DNA of 7,994 nucleotides, from the NCBI GenBank assembly GCA_030637065.1, contig DAOVVQ010000175.1, positions 1 through 7,994 of the forward strand, in the 5' to 3' direction. Positions 7,000 through 7,994 of the stretch are shown one piece after another (the stretch's first letter is position 1; each line of letters begins with the position of its first letter). The DNA comes from Planctomycetota bacterium (GTDB lineage: Bacteria; Planctomycetota; Phycisphaerae; Sedimentisphaerales; Anaerohalosphaeraceae). Both the position numbers and the translations under genes were made by a program. The notes under the pieces were generated by a model, which was not told the origin of the DNA, searched no databases, and saw only the letters and a list, made by a program, of their open reading frames with translations.

Positions 7000-7118
7000 C
7001 TTGATAAAGCCTCGGATTGGCGGCAAAATAAAGTTTTGGGGCTTGATAAAGCCCAGATTGCCAGCAAAATGCAGTTTTGAGGCTTGATAAAGCCTGCGAA
7101 TTGGTTATAATTTGCCAG
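7000..7118. repeat. Tandem repeat, three copies of a 41/42-bp unit each starting with a hairpin
   Basis: The core CTTGATAAAGCC starts at 7000, 7042 and 7083, giving periods of 42 and 41 bp. Copies one and two share the full unit, including GATTG, GCAAAAT and AGTTTTG. The third departs after GAATTGG. In copies two and three GGCTT-GATA-AAGCC can form a 5-bp stem with a GATA loop, and in the first the flanks are GAGACTT and AAGCCTC with one mismatch. A more degenerate copy may lie at about 6944-6976 (TATAAGCCC, then GCCGCAAAACGCCGTT). Confidence 0.75.
7084..7111 (+). promoter_or_regulatory. Promoter of the tRNA gene
   Basis: TTGATA (7084-7089, 5 of 6) and TATAAT (7106-7111, 6 of 6) are separated by 16 bp. 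Transcription would start near 7118, about 70 nt before the mature tRNA 5' end. The -35 box lies inside the core of the third tandem repeat, CTTGATAAAG. Confidence 0.65.
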
Positions 7119-7186
7119 AGCCGGGGCAAAAATGAGTATGCCCGCGGCAGATTATTGTTTGTAAGTGCTTATATAAAAGAAAGTTA

Positions 7187-7259
7187 GGGCCCGTAGCTCA
7201 GCGGTTAGAGCAGTGGACTCATAATCCATTGGTCGCTGGTTCGAATCCAGCTGGGCCCA
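7187..7259 (+). tRNA. tRNA with anticodon CAT, probably tRNA-Ile2 (lysidine type), less likely elongator tRNA-Met
   Basis: The 73-nt gene folds as a full cloverleaf. Acceptor GGGCCCG (7187-7193) pairs with TGGGCCC (7252-7258) with one G-T at the base, and A7259 is the discriminator. The D stem is GCTC/GAGC. The anticodon stem GTGGA/TCCAT holds the loop CTCATAA, with CAT at 7220-7222. The T stem is GCTGG/CCAGC with loop TTCGAAT. CCA is not encoded. CAT occurs in initiator Met, elongator Met and Ile2 tRNAs. The initiator is excluded because the acceptor starts with a G1-C72 pair and the anticodon stem lacks three G-C pairs. The block CTCATAATC followed by TTGGTCGCTGGTTC matches E. coli tRNA-Ile2 better than its elongator tRNA-Met. 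In Ile2 the C34 is changed to lysidine by TilS so that AUA is read. Identity as a tRNA is certain; isotype is moderate. Confidence 0.97.
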
Positions 7260-7465
7260 TTTTTATAACCTGTTTTACGATAAGTAGTTATAACTATTTT
7301 CAGTTCTTCTTCCTCCCTGTTTTTGTTCAAAATTGTTGATATGCGTCCCAAATGCGTCTCTTTTGTTTTACCAATGAGTTATATTTGATGCCTGCGTCAA
7401 AAGTAGATGTTGTTGGGAAAGTGCTATAAGTCGTTGTGATTATTGGGATTAAATCATTTTTCTGG
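7260..7465. other. Spacer between the tRNA and the transposase promoter
   Basis: Directly after the tRNA comes TTTTT (7260-7264). A palindrome TAGTTATAACTA (7285-7296) followed by TTTT could be a weak AT-rich terminator. ATGCGTC occurs twice within 20 bp (7340-7360). The left end of the transposable element should lie somewhere here, but no terminal inverted repeat or target-site duplication can be fixed because the right end is outside the window. The long reverse frame that crosses this stretch is a shadow of the transposase. Confidence 0.4.
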
Positions 7466-7493
7466 TTGACAGGCAATGCGGGTCGTATATAAT
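7466..7493 (+). promoter_or_regulatory. Consensus sigma-70 promoter of the transposase gene
   Basis: TTGACA (7466-7471) and TATAAT (7488-7493) match the consensus at all twelve positions with a 16-bp spacer. Transcription would begin near 7500, giving a leader of about 28 nt with GGAGA at 7519-7523 before the ATG at 7528. Confidence 0.75.
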
Positions 7494-7527
7494 GTAACCT
7501 GTTATATAGCAAAGACTTGGAGAAATT

Positions 7528-7994
7528 ATGCAAAGGATTGTCGACCCTAAACAAACACACCTGTTTGACCCTTTTGATTCGGTCTTGACCGAGAAAACAC
7601 GCAAACGCCTGCTCGACGGCTGGCCCGGCGTTTTCCGCCATGTCATCCTTGAGTTGATGCCGGTCGATGCTATCGGCGGACACTTCGACCCGACCGTGGG
7701 CAGGCCAACCAAGGAGCTCTATTCGATTGCCGGTCTGTTGGTGATTAAGGAATTCAGGGACTGGACAAAAGAGGAAGCACTCGATGCCTATAGTCTTCAT
7801 ATGGACATTCAGTACGCCCTTAATCTTGAGCCGGTCGCCCATGACCTTGGTATGCGAACCCTGGAGCGATACATCGAATTATCCGAAGAAGACGATGAGC
7901 AGTTGACGATAGACGATTTTAATATTGATGAAGAAACTGAAGAGGTTGTTTGCTGCCCGGCAGGCCATGAACCCGAAAGCTCAAAACACAATAA
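7528..7994 (+). CDS. Transposase (IS1182-like), apparently internally deleted; runs off the window end
   Basis: The frame is open from ATG 7528 to the window end, 155 codons. Residues 1-118 are a standard transposase N-terminal domain of the DUF772 type: MQRIVDPKQT, LLDGWPGVFRHVILELMPVD (28-47), HFDPTVGRPTKELYSIAGLL (52-71), DWTKEEALDAYSLHMDIQYALNL (78-100) and MRTLERY (109-115). GRPTKELY is the diagnostic phrase. Around 119-124 (about 7882-7900) the sequence passes straight to LTIDDFNIDEETEEVVCCPAGHEPESS (126-152). In related proteins, as I remember them, this lies far downstream, after the catalytic region, where CCPAGHEP starts the Cys-rich segment. About 250 residues with the acidic catalytic residues therefore seem missing, in frame. 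The protein should be inactive for transposition unless helped in trans. A GGAG ribosome binding site at 7519-7522 supports the start. The family assignment to IS1182 is moderate; transposase identity is firm. Confidence 0.8.
   Translation, partial: MQRIVDPKQTHLFDPFDSVLTEKTRKRLLDGWPGVFRHVILELMPVDAIGGHFDPTVGRPTKELYSIAGLLVIKEFRDWTKEEALDAYSLHMDIQYALNLEPVAHDLGMRTLERYIELSEEDDEQLTIDDFNIDEETEEVVCCPAGHEPESSKHN

Larger units (their letters stand above)
6867..7186. other. Intergenic region between the sigma operon and the tRNA, with tandem repeats
   Basis: The left end should hold the sigma-operon promoter. On the reverse strand TATACC (6877-6872) lies only 5 nt before the ATG, with GTAACA (6902-6897) as a loose -35 at 19 bp; this is weak. 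The middle (about 6944-7118) carries the tandem repeats, and the right end the tRNA promoter, both listed separately. No protein-coding gene is supportable: the short frame running through the repeats only reads the repeat unit as LDKA-type peptides. Confidence 0.6.

Noticed and set aside
7000..7118. CRISPR array
   Set aside because: Only three units; the inter-core segments of copies one and two resemble each other instead of being unique spacers, and no cas gene is present.
7187..7300. tRNA as phage or island attachment site
   Set aside because: No second copy of the tRNA 3' end and no integrase are visible in the window.
7327..7842. Reverse frame of 171 codons near the tRNA, considered as an integrase remnant
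   Set aside because: It is mostly antisense to the transposase and shows no tyrosine recombinase motif (no R...HxxR...Y pattern).

Overview
The window looks like chromosomal DNA from a Planctomycetota bacterium, most likely the Phycisphaerae/Sedimentisphaerales side of the phylum. This is inferred from gene content, not from a marker gene. The clues are an ECF sigma factor translationally coupled to a very large membrane-anchored protein made of carboxypeptidase-regulatory-like repeats, a secreted parallel-beta-helix protein of the 'SWADAYGNLQDAL' type, a transposase of a style that I recall from that group, and several palindromic intergenic repeats.

Layout, left to right. (1) 1-351, minus: the first 117 residues of a secreted beta-helix repeat protein with signal peptide, RBS and a plausible promoter; the gene continues out of the window. 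(2) 352-680: divergent intergenic region. (3) 681-1103 and 1143-1826, plus: a YjbQ-family protein (UPF0047) followed 39 nt later by a single-pass membrane protein of unknown function, probably one operon. (4) 1827-2560: about 730 bp of non-coding DNA between convergent genes, holding at least four different palindromic elements, including a 104-bp element that can fold into a closed three-hairpin structure. (5) 2561-6277 and 6270-6866, minus: the ECF sigma factor gene is read first and overlaps by 8 nt the gene for a 1238-residue transmembrane protein. (6) 6867-7186: non-coding, with a three-copy 41/42-bp tandem repeat whose last copy supplies the -35 box of a good promoter pointing at a tRNA. 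(7) 7187-7259, plus: tRNA with anticodon CAT, more like tRNA-Ile2 than elongator tRNA-Met. (8) 7260-7994, plus: a transposase reading frame behind a perfect consensus promoter; it seems to have lost its catalytic middle and runs off the window end.

How the genes fit together. The most interesting unit is the sigma factor plus the giant membrane protein. The latter has a short cytoplasmic N-terminus (about 58 residues), one membrane helix, a HEAT-like helical segment, seven or eight beta-sandwich repeats and a thioredoxin-fold domain whose CxxC motif is gone. The overlap and order suggest that the membrane protein senses something outside the cytoplasm and controls the sigma factor, with its N-terminus as an unrecognised anti-sigma segment. 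That is a hypothesis. No defence system, CRISPR array, phage or biosynthetic cluster is visible.
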